This document shows positions 7,974-16,142 of a stretch of DNA of 64,000 nt, piece by piece. The notes beneath the pieces were generated by a model. That model did no database searches and was not told where the DNA came from. It worked only from the letters and a program-made list of their open reading frames with translations. The translations under genes and the position numbers were made by a program. The DNA is from an uncultured Paracoccaceae bacterium (GTDB lineage: Bacteria > Pseudomonadota > Alphaproteobacteria > Rhodobacterales > Rhodobacteraceae). Position 1 is the first letter of the stretch, and each line of letters begins with the position of its first letter. The DNA is taken from positions 1-64,000 of the forward strand of contig CALKXV010000013.1 of NCBI GenBank assembly GCA_938005545.1, written 5' to 3'.

Positions 7974-8363
7974 ATGCTCACCGGCACCTGCCATTGCGGC
8001 TCCGTCACATGGCGTTTCACCGCTGACCCCACCCAAGCCACGGCCTGTAATTGCACCATCTGCGCCAAGGCGGGCACCTTTTGGATTTATGGGACCGAGG
8101 GCGAGGACATCGACATCACCGGCCCCACCACCGCCTATAAACGTGCCGACAGCGGCAACCTTGAGTTCCTCCACTGCCCCACCTGCGGCAACACAATCGG
8201 CTGGCGCGCGGCCGACCCAGACAACAATCGCGCTGCTCTGAACCTGCGTCTTGTTGATACGCCCGACACCGTGATGAACCTGCCCATCCGCCATTTCGAA
8301 GGGCTGAACACCTTCACGCCCCTGCCCGACGATGGCACAACGGTCAAAGACCTCTGGTTCTAA
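7974..8363 (+). CDS. GFA/CENP-V-family zinc protein
   Basis: The 129-residue protein has the GFA (glutathione-dependent formaldehyde-activating) fold with its zinc ligands: CHCGSV (residues 6-8), CNCTIC (about 23-28) and CPTCGNTIG (about 68-76). Members of this family are mostly uncharacterised; the name comes from one enzyme that speeds S-hydroxymethylglutathione formation. A GGAG ribosome site precedes ATG 7974. The stop overlaps the end of the convergent MmcQ-like gene by four bases. Confidence 0.88.
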   Translation: MLTGTCHCGSVTWRFTADPTQATACNCTICAKAGTFWIYGTEGEDIDITGPTTAYKRADSGNLEFLHCPTCGNTIGWRAADPDNNRAALNLRLVDTPDTVMNLPIRHFEGLNTFTPLPDDGTTVKDLWF

Positions 8364-8713
8364 ACACCCAATTCGGCACGCGCCTTTTTCGTCAGCTTCG
8401 CGACGACCATGTCGTAACTCGTTTCCAGATGGCGCTTTAGCTCCCCCGCCCCCAACGGCTCCGTATCGTAAACCTGCAACCACTTCATGCCCCGCGACGC
8501 CAGATAGGGCGCTGGCCGTATCCCCGGTGCATCGCCCAGAACTTCAAAAGCAATGTCGCCGACTTTGAACGTGAACGCAGGGCCATCTTCGTACCATCCA
8601 CACAAGGCAAACAATTTGCCGCCCACTTTCCAAACATCGGAATTGCCCCATTGCACCACATGCGTCGTCGCCTTCATTGCACCGCAAAAGGCGTTGAATT
8701 CATCTCGCGTCAT
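8360..8713 (-). CDS. MmcQ/YjbR-family protein
   Basis: A 117-residue single-domain protein of the MmcQ/YjbR (CyaY-like fold) family. It starts MTRDEFNAFCGAMKATTHVVQWG and has the WKVGGKLFAL and PYLASRGMKWLQV segments typical of it. Members are assigned a DNA-binding fold but have no settled function. It overlaps the upstream DUF5665 gene by four bases (ATGA), so they are co-translated. Confidence 0.85.
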   Translation of the reverse strand: MTRDEFNAFCGAMKATTHVVQWGNSDVWKVGGKLFALCGWYEDGPAFTFKVGDIAFEVLGDAPGIRPAPYLASRGMKWLQVYDTEPLGAGELKRHLETSYDMVVAKLTKKARAELGV

Positions 8714-8976
8714 GGCGCGCCCTCAATCACCTGAATGATTTCGCCGGCCCATTCGCCCAGAACCGGAATGAAATCCACCGATGACAACATATAAACCAAT
8801 GCGGACACCAATATTGTCGCCCCAACAACCGAACCTAATCCAAACGCCAATCCCCGCAGGAATTGAAACCACAAAAGCCGGACCCAATTGTCGTAAATTC
8901 GGATCAGCCGGTGGCCGTTCAATCGCTCTAATTCGCGCCGAAGGGCTGTCATCTCTTGGTTTGCACTGTCGTCCAT
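8710..8976 (-). CDS. DUF5665 membrane protein
   Basis: An 88-residue protein with a charged N-terminal helix (EMTALRRELERLNGHRLIRIYDNW) and one or two hydrophobic segments between about residues 36 and 65 (FLRGLAFGLGSVVGATILVSALVYMLSSV), ending EWAGEIIQVIE. This is the usual layout of DUF5665 proteins, which are small inner-membrane proteins of unknown role. It is the first gene of a two-gene leftward unit with the MmcQ-like gene. Confidence 0.82.
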   Translation of the reverse strand: MDDSANQEMTALRRELERLNGHRLIRIYDNWVRLLWFQFLRGLAFGLGSVVGATILVSALVYMLSSVDFIPVLGEWAGEIIQVIEGAP

Positions 8977-9100
8977 CTCTGGCCCTCATTTTACCGTTGG
9001 GCACGAGGCTATCCCGACACCTGTGCAAATGCCATCACCCCTTGACGGATGCCTCACCCGGACCAACACTTCAATTTTCTAATCAATTTTCGGAGGTCCC

Positions 9101-9433
9101 ATGTCCCTTCCTCTAGGCTTACTTTTCACCTTAGCGACCGCGTTGTTCGTGATTGCAGGCGACGTTGTGATAAAAGTTGCCGCCGACGCCGCGCGCTTCG
9201 CCTCTCCCACCATGGCCACAGGCGTACTGCTTTATGCGCTCTCGGCGATCTGTTGGTACTTTGCCATGCGCAACATCACCCTCGGACAAGGGGCGGTCGC
9301 CTATTCCATGCTGACACTGATCGCGGTGGTTGTGATCGGTGCCATCTGGTTCGGCGACCCCATCGGCACACAGCAAATCCTGGGATTAACCTGCGCGCTG
9401 GCCGCCATGCTATTGATGAGCGAGGCCGCTTAG
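9101..9433 (+). CDS. Half-size EamA/SMR-like membrane transporter
   Basis: The 110-residue protein has four hydrophobic helices (about 4-22, 32-52, 58-78, 86-105). That is the size of small multidrug resistance proteins or one half of a DMT/EamA transporter. The membrane-embedded glutamate that couples drug export to protons in EmrE (AEVIG, Glu14) is not present at the matching place (LFVIAGDVVIK); the only acidic residue nearby is an Asp. It is therefore more likely a DMT-type half transporter than a classical SMR pump. A GGAGG ribosome site precedes ATG 9101. Confidence 0.75.
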   Translation: MSLPLGLLFTLATALFVIAGDVVIKVAADAARFASPTMATGVLLYALSAICWYFAMRNITLGQGAVAYSMLTLIAVVVIGAIWFGDPIGTQQILGLTCALAAMLLMSEAA

Positions 9434-9500
9434 ACAACGGGTCTTGTCATTTCCCGCCCAAACAGAGAATTTAACCACATCCAAGGAAAGAGCCATCAAC

Positions 9501-9878
9501 ATGCCCATCACCGCCTTCGATCACGTCAACGTCCGCACCAACAAGCTCGACGAAATGATCGCGTGGTATGGCGATGTTTTGGGCCTGTATTCCGGGCCTC
9601 GCGCCGATTTTCCGTTTCCGGGGGCCTGGCTTTATCTGGGCAGTCACGCGCTGGTGCATTTGGTTGGCATCGACGGCGATCCGGCCAGCCCGGAAAATGT
9701 ATCGCTGGAACATTTCGCCCTGCGCGCCCAAGGTTTGAAAGAATTTTTGGCAAAGCTGGAAAGCCAAGGCATCGACGCACGGGTCAGCCATGTACCGGGG
9801 ATGCCGATCATACAGGTCAACATCTTCGATCCCGAAGGCAATCACATCCACGTGGATTTCGACGCCGCCGAGGCCTAA
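9501..9878 (+). CDS. VOC-family (glyoxalase-like) protein
   Basis: The 125-residue protein has the paired beta-alpha-beta-beta-beta modules of the vicinal-oxygen-chelate fold: FDHVNVRTNKLDEMIAWYGDVLGL at the start, LVHLVGIDG in the middle, and VNIFDPEGNHIHVDF at the end. His and Glu at the expected positions could hold a metal. Family members include glyoxalase I, dioxygenases and antibiotic-resistance proteins, so the reaction is unassigned. ATG 9501 is preceded by AAGGAAAG; the upstream in-frame start at 9444 adds unrelated sequence. Confidence 0.86.
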   Translation: MPITAFDHVNVRTNKLDEMIAWYGDVLGLYSGPRADFPFPGAWLYLGSHALVHLVGIDGDPASPENVSLEHFALRAQGLKEFLAKLESQGIDARVSHVPGMPIIQVNIFDPEGNHIHVDFDAAEA

Positions 9879-9916
9879 ACTGTTGCCAGACGCCGAAAGT
9901 GGCTTAACATTACGCC

Positions 9917-10351
9917 ATGCGCGTCTTGTTTTGCCTTTTCTGCCTTGCGTCCCCTGCCGCAGCTTGGGAAGCGTCTTCCAACGGGCCGATCTGCCTTCTT
10001 AGCCAGATGACGGACAAGGGCACGGTGGTTGTGTCCCATGATCCGCGAAACGCTTTGCCTTATGCGATCCAACTCAGCCGCCAATCCGAAATCTGGAATG
10101 ATGCGCCGATGTTTGCCCTTCAGTTTGACGGGCCCGGCCGGATCACCATCACGACAGAGCGCCACCAATTGGCCGACAACAACGCCGAGCTGATCGTCAC
10201 TGATCGCGGGTTTGACAACGTGTTGCGCGGTCTTGAAGCCAACTTTGTCGCTCTGGCCGTTCTGGGCAATCAATCGCTGGTTATTCCGCTGAACGGAGCC
10301 GCGCCAGAAGTTGCCAAGTTCCGAAGCTGTGCAACAGGTGCTGGCGCGTGA
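9917..10351 (+). CDS. Secreted or periplasmic hypothetical protein
   Basis: The 144-residue protein has a short signal peptide (MRVLFCLFCLASPAAAW, cleavage likely after the AAA near residue 16) and a beta-rich body with Cys residues at about 26 and 138 that could form a disulfide. It resembles small invasion-associated-locus-B-like or unnamed periplasmic proteins of Rhodobacterales, but I cannot assign it. Its end overlaps the untranslated lead of the RidA gene. Confidence 0.65.
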   Translation: MRVLFCLFCLASPAAAWEASSNGPICLLSQMTDKGTVVVSHDPRNALPYAIQLSRQSEIWNDAPMFALQFDGPGRITITTERHQLADNNAELIVTDRGFDNVLRGLEANFVALAVLGNQSLVIPLNGAAPEVAKFRSCATGAGA

Positions 10352-10406
10352 CTTGACGCCAGTGCGGCACCGCGACAGGCTCCGGCAAAACACCCCGGAG
10401 GATCCG

Positions 10407-10796
10407 ATGCCCGACTTTCACCTTTTCTCAAATGGCCCGCGCCCTGTTGCGCCTTTTTCCCATGCGGTCGAAGACGATGGTTGGGTTATCTTAACCGGCC
10501 AAATGCCCACCGACCCCGCCGCGCCAGACGCGCCGCTCCCCACGGGTGTCGAAGCGCAAACACGCCGCGTTATGGACAACCTTGCGCTGATCCTTGGGGA
10601 ATTGAACCTTGATCTCAGCCACGTCGTGCAATGCCGTTGCTTCCTGACCGAATTTGAACGCGATTATGCGGCCTTCAACGACACTTACCAAAGCTACTTC
10701 CCCGAAGATCGCCGCCCGGCCCGCACAACCGTCGGCGTCACCGCACTTGCTGTTGGTGCCTTGGTTGAAATCGATTGCATCGCACGCCGACCATGA
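10407..10796 (+). CDS. RidA-family enamine/imine deaminase
   Basis: The 129-residue protein has the RidA (YjgF/YER057c/UK114) pattern: an early APFSHAVEDDGWVILTGQMPTDP, a QTRRVMDNLALILGELNLDLSHVVQCRCFLTEF helix-strand, and the C-terminal RPARTTVGVTALAVGALVEIDCIA with the catalytic-type Arg near residue 105. RidA proteins form trimers and hydrolyse reactive enamines made by PLP enzymes. ATG 10407 follows a CGGAGG ribosome site. The stop overlaps the next gene as ATGA. This is one of two RidA genes in the window. Confidence 0.9.
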   Translation: MPDFHLFSNGPRPVAPFSHAVEDDGWVILTGQMPTDPAAPDAPLPTGVEAQTRRVMDNLALILGELNLDLSHVVQCRCFLTEFERDYAAFNDTYQSYFPEDRRPARTTVGVTALAVGALVEIDCIARRP

Positions 10797-11044
10797 GATG
10801 GGCGGTCTTTCTGCTTGCCGCGCTCCAGGTCGTTTTGTTCGTGCTTTACAGCCTGGGTCGGCCCTTGACCGATCCTGATGGCGCGACAATCCCCCAAGGG
10901 GCCGTCACACTCGCCGGGATGGGCATCGCGATCTTCCTCGTGCCCGCATTGATCCTTGCAATAAACCGCAAAGCACCACGCCTGTCTCTGGTGCTTGCCG
11001 TCATCCCATTGGTCGCAGGCTACATCGCGTTGCGGTTCGTTTAG
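10793..11044 (+). CDS. Small three-helix membrane protein
   Basis: An 83-residue hydrophobic protein with three predicted membrane segments (about residues 4-22, 39-57 and 63-81). It starts at ATG 10793 inside the RidA stop (ATGA overlap), so it is translationally coupled to RidA. No family is recognised. The stop lies three bases before the end of the convergent UspA gene. Confidence 0.7.
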   Translation: MRWAVFLLAALQVVLFVLYSLGRPLTDPDGATIPQGAVTLAGMGIAIFLVPALILAINRKAPRLSLVLAVIPLVAGYIALRFV

Positions 11045-11047
11045 GCC

Positions 11048-11455
11048 CTAACGGATCACATGCACACCGCAATGTGCGTGCCGGACAACCCGCGCAGCCG
11101 TCGATCCCAACAGGAAATCACCGAAACCGGGCTGGTGCGACGAAATCACAATGCAATCCACGCCCTTTTGTTTCGCATATTCGACGATCTGAGTTCCGGG
11201 CGAACCACGCAAAATCACCGTTTCCACGTCACGGCCCTCCGCGAACGCCGCAAGCGCCTCGCCCACATTCTTGTTCACTTGCGCATCAATTTCGGGAAGG
11301 ATGCCCCCGATGCCGACATATGCCGGTATCGGCTCCACAACCGTCAGCGCCGTGATCTTTGCTCCATCGCCGCCCAGAAGTTTGGCCATCTCAAAAGCCC
11401 CGTCGTGACGGTCTTTATGGCTTGGATCGATCGGGACCAAAATATTTGCATACAT
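11048..11455 (-). CDS. Universal stress protein (UspA family)
   Basis: The 135-residue single Usp domain starts MYANILVPIDPSHKDR and has VDCIVISSHQPGFGDFLLGSTAARVVRHAHCGVHVI at the end. The G-(2x)-G-(9x)-S/T ATP-binding motif appears there as G-DFLLG-STAARVVRHA. It probably binds ATP and helps survival in stress. ATG 11455 has a GGAG ribosome site; the upstream in-frame start at 11497 does not belong to the domain. Confidence 0.92.
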   Translation of the reverse strand: MYANILVPIDPSHKDRHDGAFEMAKLLGGDGAKITALTVVEPIPAYVGIGGILPEIDAQVNKNVGEALAAFAEGRDVETVILRGSPGTQIVEYAKQKGVDCIVISSHQPGFGDFLLGSTAARVVRHAHCGVHVIR

Positions 11456-11529
11456 ATCTGAAGCTCCTTTGTTCGGCGTCAGTAAACCAAACGCCATCCG
11501 AACTGTCCTTGATCTATATCAGTCGTGTC

Positions 11530-11952
11530 TCAGGCACCCACATCCGGCAGAGGCACCAATTGCACCCCGTTGATCCGCCAATCGCCGTCCTGTTGGATCA
11601 TCAGATAATCCAGCGCATGAAGCGTGCCCGTCTGATCGCGGATATGAACCCGTTGCCACAAGCCGCCAGCCACCTCGCGCAGCTCCAGAAACTGCACATC
11701 GCCAGGCCGCCAGACCATGGGATAGCCGTTTCGCACCATCTGGCCAAACCGCTCCGAACCGCCAAACAACCCTTGAATGTTGGGCGACGCAAAACTGAAC
11801 GCGGTCGCAAAATCATCCACTTTGAACGCATCAATCTGCGCCCCAATCGTGGCTTCAATTCCGGGTTCGGGTGGCACAACATCCTGAGCAATAACGATAC
11901 TTGCCCAAGCCATGGCCATCATCGTTGCAAGTATCCGAACCCAAATGCGCAT
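11530..11952 (-). CDS. DUF4864 periplasmic protein
   Basis: The 140-residue protein starts with a signal peptide (MRIWVRILATMMAMAWASIVIAQ). It continues with the DUF4864 body: IGAQIDAFKVDDFATAFSFASPNIQGLFG, followed by MVWRPGDVQFLELREV and LHALDYLMIQQDGDWRINGVQL. The fold is SnoaL/NTF2-like and its function is unknown. The second of two nearby ATGs (11952) has the best distance from the AGGGAG ribosome site; 11958 is the alternative. Confidence 0.85.
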   Translation of the reverse strand: MRIWVRILATMMAMAWASIVIAQDVVPPEPGIEATIGAQIDAFKVDDFATAFSFASPNIQGLFGGSERFGQMVRNGYPMVWRPGDVQFLELREVAGGLWQRVHIRDQTGTLHALDYLMIQQDGDWRINGVQLVPLPDVGA

Positions 11953-12016
11953 CGCCATATCTCCCTGTTTCAAAGGAATACATAGCACATTCACCATCAG
12001 ATCAAAAATCGCGTGC

Positions 12017-13594
12017 CTAAATCAGTTCGCCCGCCAACCCTTTGTCGATCAGCACCACGCTTTCATCCACGCCATAAAGCGCGATAAAGCCGCCAAACCG
12101 CGGGCCTTGCGACGCGCCCAAAAGCACCTCGTAAAGCGCCTTGAACCAATCCCGCAAGGGCTCAAATTCATGCGCCTTGCCCACCGCAAATACCATCGAC
12201 TGCAATTCTTCTGCGTCCAATCCGCCCTCCCAGACCTGAAGCTTGGCCTTCAAATCTTCAAGTGCCGCGCGTTCACGATCATCGGGCGCACGGAATTTCC
12301 GCGTCGGCGCCACAAAATCCTTAAAGTACCGCACCGCACATTCCGCCGCCGCATCCAACTGCGGGTGCGTTTCGGGCGAAGCCTCAGGTGCGTAACGCTG
12401 CATAAAGCCCCAAAGCGCATCCTTGTCTTCCGCACCCGACACGCTGGCAAGGTTCAACAACATCGCAAACGGCACAACCATGGTCGATGCTGGCACGTCC
12501 CCATTGTGGATGTGAAACACCGGGTTCGCTGCGCGGGCTTTTTCGTCTTGATCCGCATAAGCGCGCAACTGTTGATGATACTCGTCGACCGCCTTCGGGA
12601 TCACATCGAAATGCATCCGCTTCGCTGTCTTCGGCTTTTGATACATGAAATACGACAGGCTCTCCGTCGACGCATAGCTCAGCCATTCATCAATGCTGAT
12701 CCCGTTGCCCGAAGACTTCGAAATCTTGTGACCCTGATCGTCCAGGAACAATTCATAGCTGAAATGCTCCGGTGGGCGCTGTCCCAACGTCCGGCAAATG
12801 GCGTCATAGATTTTCTCGTTGGTTGCATGTTCCTTGCCGTACATCTCAAAATCGACACCCAGTGCGGCCCACCGTGCCCCGAAATCCGGCTTCCACTGCA
12901 ACTTCACATGCCCACCCGTCACCGGCAGCGTCCATTCCTTGCCGTCCGGGTCATCAAACGTCACGGTCCCCTCAACGGCGTCTACATGCTTCATCGGCAC
13001 ATAAAGAACCCGCCCAGTTTCAGGGTGCAACGGAAGGAAGATCGAATATGTCTCGCGCCGTTCTTCGCGCAGCGACTTCAGCATGATCGCCATCAGATCG
13101 TCGTATTTTTCCGCACACCGCAGCAAAATCTCGTCAAAGCGCCCGGATTTGTAAAACTCCTTGGCCGAATAGAACTCATAGTCAAACCCGAACGTATCCA
13201 GAAACCGCCGCAACATTTCGTTGTTGTGATCGCCAAAGCTTTTGTTCGTCCCAAAAGGGTCGGGCACAGATGTCAGCGGCATCTGTAAATACTCCACCAA
13301 CTTCTCTTGGTTGGGCACATTGCCCGGCACCTTGCGCATACCGTCAAGATCGTCGGAAAAGCAGATCAACTTGGTCGGAATGTCCGAAATCACTTCAAAC
13401 GCGCGCCGCACCATCGTTGTGCGCAATACTTCGCCAAAGGTTCCGATGTGTGGCAATCCGGAAGGACCATAGCCGGTTTCGAACAGCACATAGCCCTTGT
13501 CCGGCGCGTCTTTTTCATAGCGTTTGAGCAAACGCCGCGCCTCTTCAAAAGGCCAAGCCTTCGAGGTCATTGCAGCGTCGCGCATTGCAGTCAT
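12017..13594 (-). CDS. lysK: Lysyl-tRNA synthetase, class I
   Basis: This 525-residue enzyme charges tRNA-Lys. It is the class I (archaeal-type) LysRS, used by most alphaproteobacteria instead of the class II LysS. The HIGH-type signature is [12 protein letters not shown] (about residues 44-55), and the KMSKS loop appears as [12 protein letters not shown] (about 290-301), followed by the helical anticodon-binding domain. ATG 13594 is well placed after AAGGAA. The gene is monocistronic and diverges from the TerB-like genes. Confidence 0.97.
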   Translation of the reverse strand: MTAMRDAAMTSKAWPFEEARRLLKRYEKDAPDKGYVLFETGYGPSGLPHIGTFGEVLRTTMVRRAFEVISDIPTKLICFSDDLDGMRKVPGNVPNQEKLVEYLQMPLTSVPDPFGTNKSFGDHNNEMLRRFLDTFGFDYEFYSAKEFYKSGRFDEILLRCAEKYDDLMAIMLKSLREERRETYSIFLPLHPETGRVLYVPMKHVDAVEGTVTFDDPDGKEWTLPVTGGHVKLQWKPDFGARWAALGVDFEMYGKEHATNEKIYDAICRTLGQRPPEHFSYELFLDDQGHKISKSSGNGISIDEWLSYASTESLSYFMYQKPKTAKRMHFDVIPKAVDEYHQQLRAYADQDEKARAANPVFHIHNGDVPASTMVVPFAMLLNLASVSGAEDKDALWGFMQRYAPEASPETHPQLDAAAECAVRYFKDFVAPTRKFRAPDDRERAALEDLKAKLQVWEGGLDAEELQSMVFAVGKAHEFEPLRDWFKALYEVLLGASQGPRFGGFIALYGVDESVVLIDKGLAGELI

Positions 13595-13689
13595 TTTTTT
13601 ATTCCTTAAAGGTTAAGGCAGGTGTCCTATTGCGGCAAACGGCGCGCGTCAATAAATTCCAATGAAACCGCACAGAAGGAGCGTTCGTC

Positions 13690-14112
13690 ATGGCCGTTCA
13701 AACCATAGATTTCACGCCTGAAGACACGCTTGTAGCGATCATGATGGCTGTGACCGCTTCAGATGGCACAATCCATACGGCGCAGTTGGTGTCGATCGAA
13801 CGCATGGTCGATCACTTGCCGGTCTTCAAGGACTACAAGATCGAGCGTATCAAAGACGTCTCAAACACGGTCTTTGATGTTCTGGCCGAAGAAGACGGGT
13901 TGGACATCCTGTGGGAAACCGTGCGCGCCAATTTGCCCGAGCGTCTTCTTGATACCGCCTATGCCATGGCCTGCGACGTCACAGCTGCCGACGGTTCCGC
14001 TCACGAAACCGAACTCCAGCTTCTGGCCGATATGCGATACGAGCTAAACATCGACCGTCTGCTCGCCGCCGCCATCGAAGCCGGCGCACGGGCACGGCAC
14101 CGGGTGCTCTAG
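13690..14112 (+). CDS. TerB-family protein
   Basis: The 140-residue all-helical protein has two related segments, each with a D-G-x(4)-E-like acidic turn: TASDGTIHTAQLVSIERM (about 20-37) and TAADGSAHETELQLLADM (about 98-115). This is the internal symmetry of the TerB/DjlA-type tellurite-resistance fold, which binds metal through acidic residues. A bacterial role in membrane-linked stress or metal sensing is proposed for the family. A GGAG ribosome site precedes ATG 13690. A second TerB-like gene follows 105 bases downstream. Confidence 0.85.
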   Translation: MAVQTIDFTPEDTLVAIMMAVTASDGTIHTAQLVSIERMVDHLPVFKDYKIERIKDVSNTVFDVLAEEDGLDILWETVRANLPERLLDTAYAMACDVTAADGSAHETELQLLADMRYELNIDRLLAAAIEAGARARHRVL

Positions 14113-14217
14113 GCCAGATTGGAAACACTCCATTTCCCGCCGACGCCAAGTCACGCCCAACACGTGACACAATTCCGGCGCAGGTTTTGCGCGCAAGGTT
14201 AATTGCGATCGGGAAAG

Positions 14218-14925
14218 ATGCGACAAGCTGCCAAATACAGCGCTCTCGGATTTTCGGCGACATGCTTTTGCTTGGCCGCCGATGCCGCCGTCGGGCTGGG
14301 TGCCGCGCAGTGGCTTGTCGATCTTTGTCTGACAGATGCCACCGACGACATGGCGGGCATGACCATGCCCCAAGCTACCCCCGGCCCGTTCCTTGCGATG
14401 AGCACCATTTTTGCAGGCGTCGGCGTTGGAATTCTGGCAACCGAAGATCGCGAAGCTGCTTTGGGCCTGACTGCGCCCGATGCCGCGCAACATGCGGGCA
14501 TCTTGTCAGCCATCGTTCTGATGGCCGCCGTCAATGGCCGCACCAATGAACAAGACATTGCCAACGTCTTTCAGATCGTCACGGGCAAAAGCCTTGAACC
14601 TGAACTGGCACGTTTGGCCTATCAGCGGTTCGAAGCCACCGACCCCACGACGTTAACGACCACTGGAATCGAACCTACCACAGACGCACTTTCCCGCCGC
14701 CGGATTCTGGCGGCTGCCTTTTTGATGGGATGCGTTGCCAATCGGGCGTCCGAAGAAACCACGTCCCTGATCGAAGAACTCGCACTGGCCACAAAGGCGA
14801 CATCCGACGACGTCGCCGCCGCCCGCGCTGCACTTCAGAATTGGACAGAAAACGACAGCGGCCTGATGGGGCTGCCGTTGATCACGCTGCTTCGAACCAA
14901 GCCGCTTGGCCTGCGCCCCGCGTAA
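14218..14925 (+). CDS. TerB-like protein with hydrophobic N-terminus
   Basis: The 235-residue protein has one or two hydrophobic stretches in its first 90 residues (about 6-30 and 62-80). It then has a helical region with AAVNGRTNEQDIANVFQIV and, after residue 150, a second repeat with MGCVANRASEETTSLIEELALAT. This matches the pairing of helices in TerB-like domains, but the similarity is weak. ATG 14218 with GGGAAAG upstream is preferred to the TTG at 14203. It probably works with the soluble TerB-like protein just upstream. Confidence 0.6.
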   Translation: MRQAAKYSALGFSATCFCLAADAAVGLGAAQWLVDLCLTDATDDMAGMTMPQATPGPFLAMSTIFAGVGVGILATEDREAALGLTAPDAAQHAGILSAIVLMAAVNGRTNEQDIANVFQIVTGKSLEPELARLAYQRFEATDPTTLTTTGIEPTTDALSRRRILAAAFLMGCVANRASEETTSLIEELALATKATSDDVAAARAALQNWTENDSGLMGLPLITLLRTKPLGLRPA

Positions 14926-14939
14926 CCTAAAACCCGGCC

Positions 14940-15533
14940 TTACAACCCAACCAACATTTTCAGCTTGGCCACCGCAACGTCGTGATCTTCCTGATACCGG
15001 ATGGTCTCAAAAAATTGCCCGTCGTTGTCGAACAACAAAACAGACGCCGAGTGATTCATGGTATAATCTTCGCCTTCTGTTGGAACTTTTTTCGCAAAAA
15101 CACCGAAAGATTCCAGCATCTTGTCGACTTCTTCCCGCGATCCGGAAACGCCTGCAACACCGGGCACCCAACCCACGTAATCCGTCAGAATGTCAACGGT
15201 ATCGCGTTCGGGATCGACGGTGATGAAATAGACATCAAGGTTTTCCGACCCTTCGATATCCTCTTGCCAAACGCTGATATCGCCCAGCGTCGTCGGACAG
15301 ACATCGGGGCAATGGGTAAAGCCAAAAAACACCGCCGTCGGGCCACCGACAAGCGAAGCTTGGGTAAAGTCAGTGCCGTCCGTTGCTTGCAAGCGATAGT
15401 CGCCCTGACCAAGGGTCGAACGCGCGCTTTCCTGAAGCCAGGGCGAAATGCCCACGACCCAGGTGATCAAAGCCACGTTCAATCCAACAAGCCCCCAAAG
15501 CGCCGTTTTCATCCGGCCAGATAGTCGTGCCAT
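14940..15533 (-). CDS. SCO1/SenC-family copper chaperone
   Basis: The 197-residue membrane-anchored protein has an N-terminal helix (about residues 9-27) and a periplasmic thioredoxin fold. The copper-binding motif is FGFTHCPDVCPTT (CxxxC at about 75-79) and the distal His is in YTMNHSASVLLF (about 160). SCO proteins deliver copper to the CuA site of cytochrome c oxidase or maintain its thiols. It sits next to a PCu(A)C chaperone gene read in the same direction, 15 bases away, a familiar pair for oxidase copper loading. Confidence 0.93.
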   Translation of the reverse strand: MARLSGRMKTALWGLVGLNVALITWVVGISPWLQESARSTLGQGDYRLQATDGTDFTQASLVGGPTAVFFGFTHCPDVCPTTLGDISVWQEDIEGSENLDVYFITVDPERDTVDILTDYVGWVPGVAGVSGSREEVDKMLESFGVFAKKVPTEGEDYTMNHSASVLLFDNDGQFFETIRYQEDHDVAVAKLKMLVGL

Positions 15534-15548
15534 CTTGGGCTCCAGAAC

Positions 15549-16061
15549 CTAGTGTTTATGTGCGCCATGGCTGCTCTGGGCGGTCTTGCCATGGACCACG
15601 ACAGGCACCGTAACGTCACCCGCCTTGGCAAATTTCAGCGTGATCTCGATCGTCTCACCTTCTTTCAATGCATGGTTCAGATCGAACATCATCACGTGAT
15701 ATCCGCCGGGTTTAAGCTCAACCGTCTCGCCAGCTTGCACCTTCAATCCGTCGGCCAAGGCACGCATTTTCATCACGTCGCCCTGCATCGCCATTTCGTG
15801 GATTTCCACGCGCCCTGCCACCGTGCTTGTGCCACCGATCAGCATATCGCCCGCGTCGTTTGTGTTGGTGACAGTCATGAACGCACCGGCAACGGGTTGG
15901 TTCGGAAGTGTTTCACGCGAGAACGCATTCTCGATCATAATGCCACCGGCCATCGCCTTGTGGTCCATGCTTTCGGCACCAAGTGGTGCGGCGATAGCCA
16001 CTGCGAATATTGTAACTGCGCACCTTAAAATGTGGTTTGCCCCCGAACGTGATTTCGACAT
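15549..16061 (-). CDS. PCu(A)C-type periplasmic copper chaperone
   Basis: The 170-residue secreted protein has a signal peptide ending near GAES (about 31) and the H(M)x10-Mx21-HxM copper site of PCu(A)C proteins, visible as VEIHEMAMQGDVMKMR and GYHVMMFDLNH. It also has a His-rich C-terminus (SSHGAHKH). It delivers Cu(I) to cytochrome oxidase together with SCO, whose gene follows immediately. Extra His/Met residues near the mature N-terminus (MDHKAM) may add copper affinity. Confidence 0.92.
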   Translation of the reverse strand: MSKSRSGANHILRCAVTIFAVAIAAPLGAESMDHKAMAGGIMIENAFSRETLPNQPVAGAFMTVTNTNDAGDMLIGGTSTVAGRVEIHEMAMQGDVMKMRALADGLKVQAGETVELKPGGYHVMMFDLNHALKEGETIEITLKFAKAGDVTVPVVVHGKTAQSSHGAHKH

Positions 16062-16142
16062 GTTCGGTCCTCTTCCCTGATGTATCGAGGCATGTCTGAA
16101 GCGCGATTCGGGCGAATTTGTGGCAGCAGGCGAAAAGGTGCC

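Noticed and set aside
11912-13288. 458-codon frame antisense to lysK
   Set aside because: Arg/His-rich shadow; the opposite strand encodes full-length LysRS.
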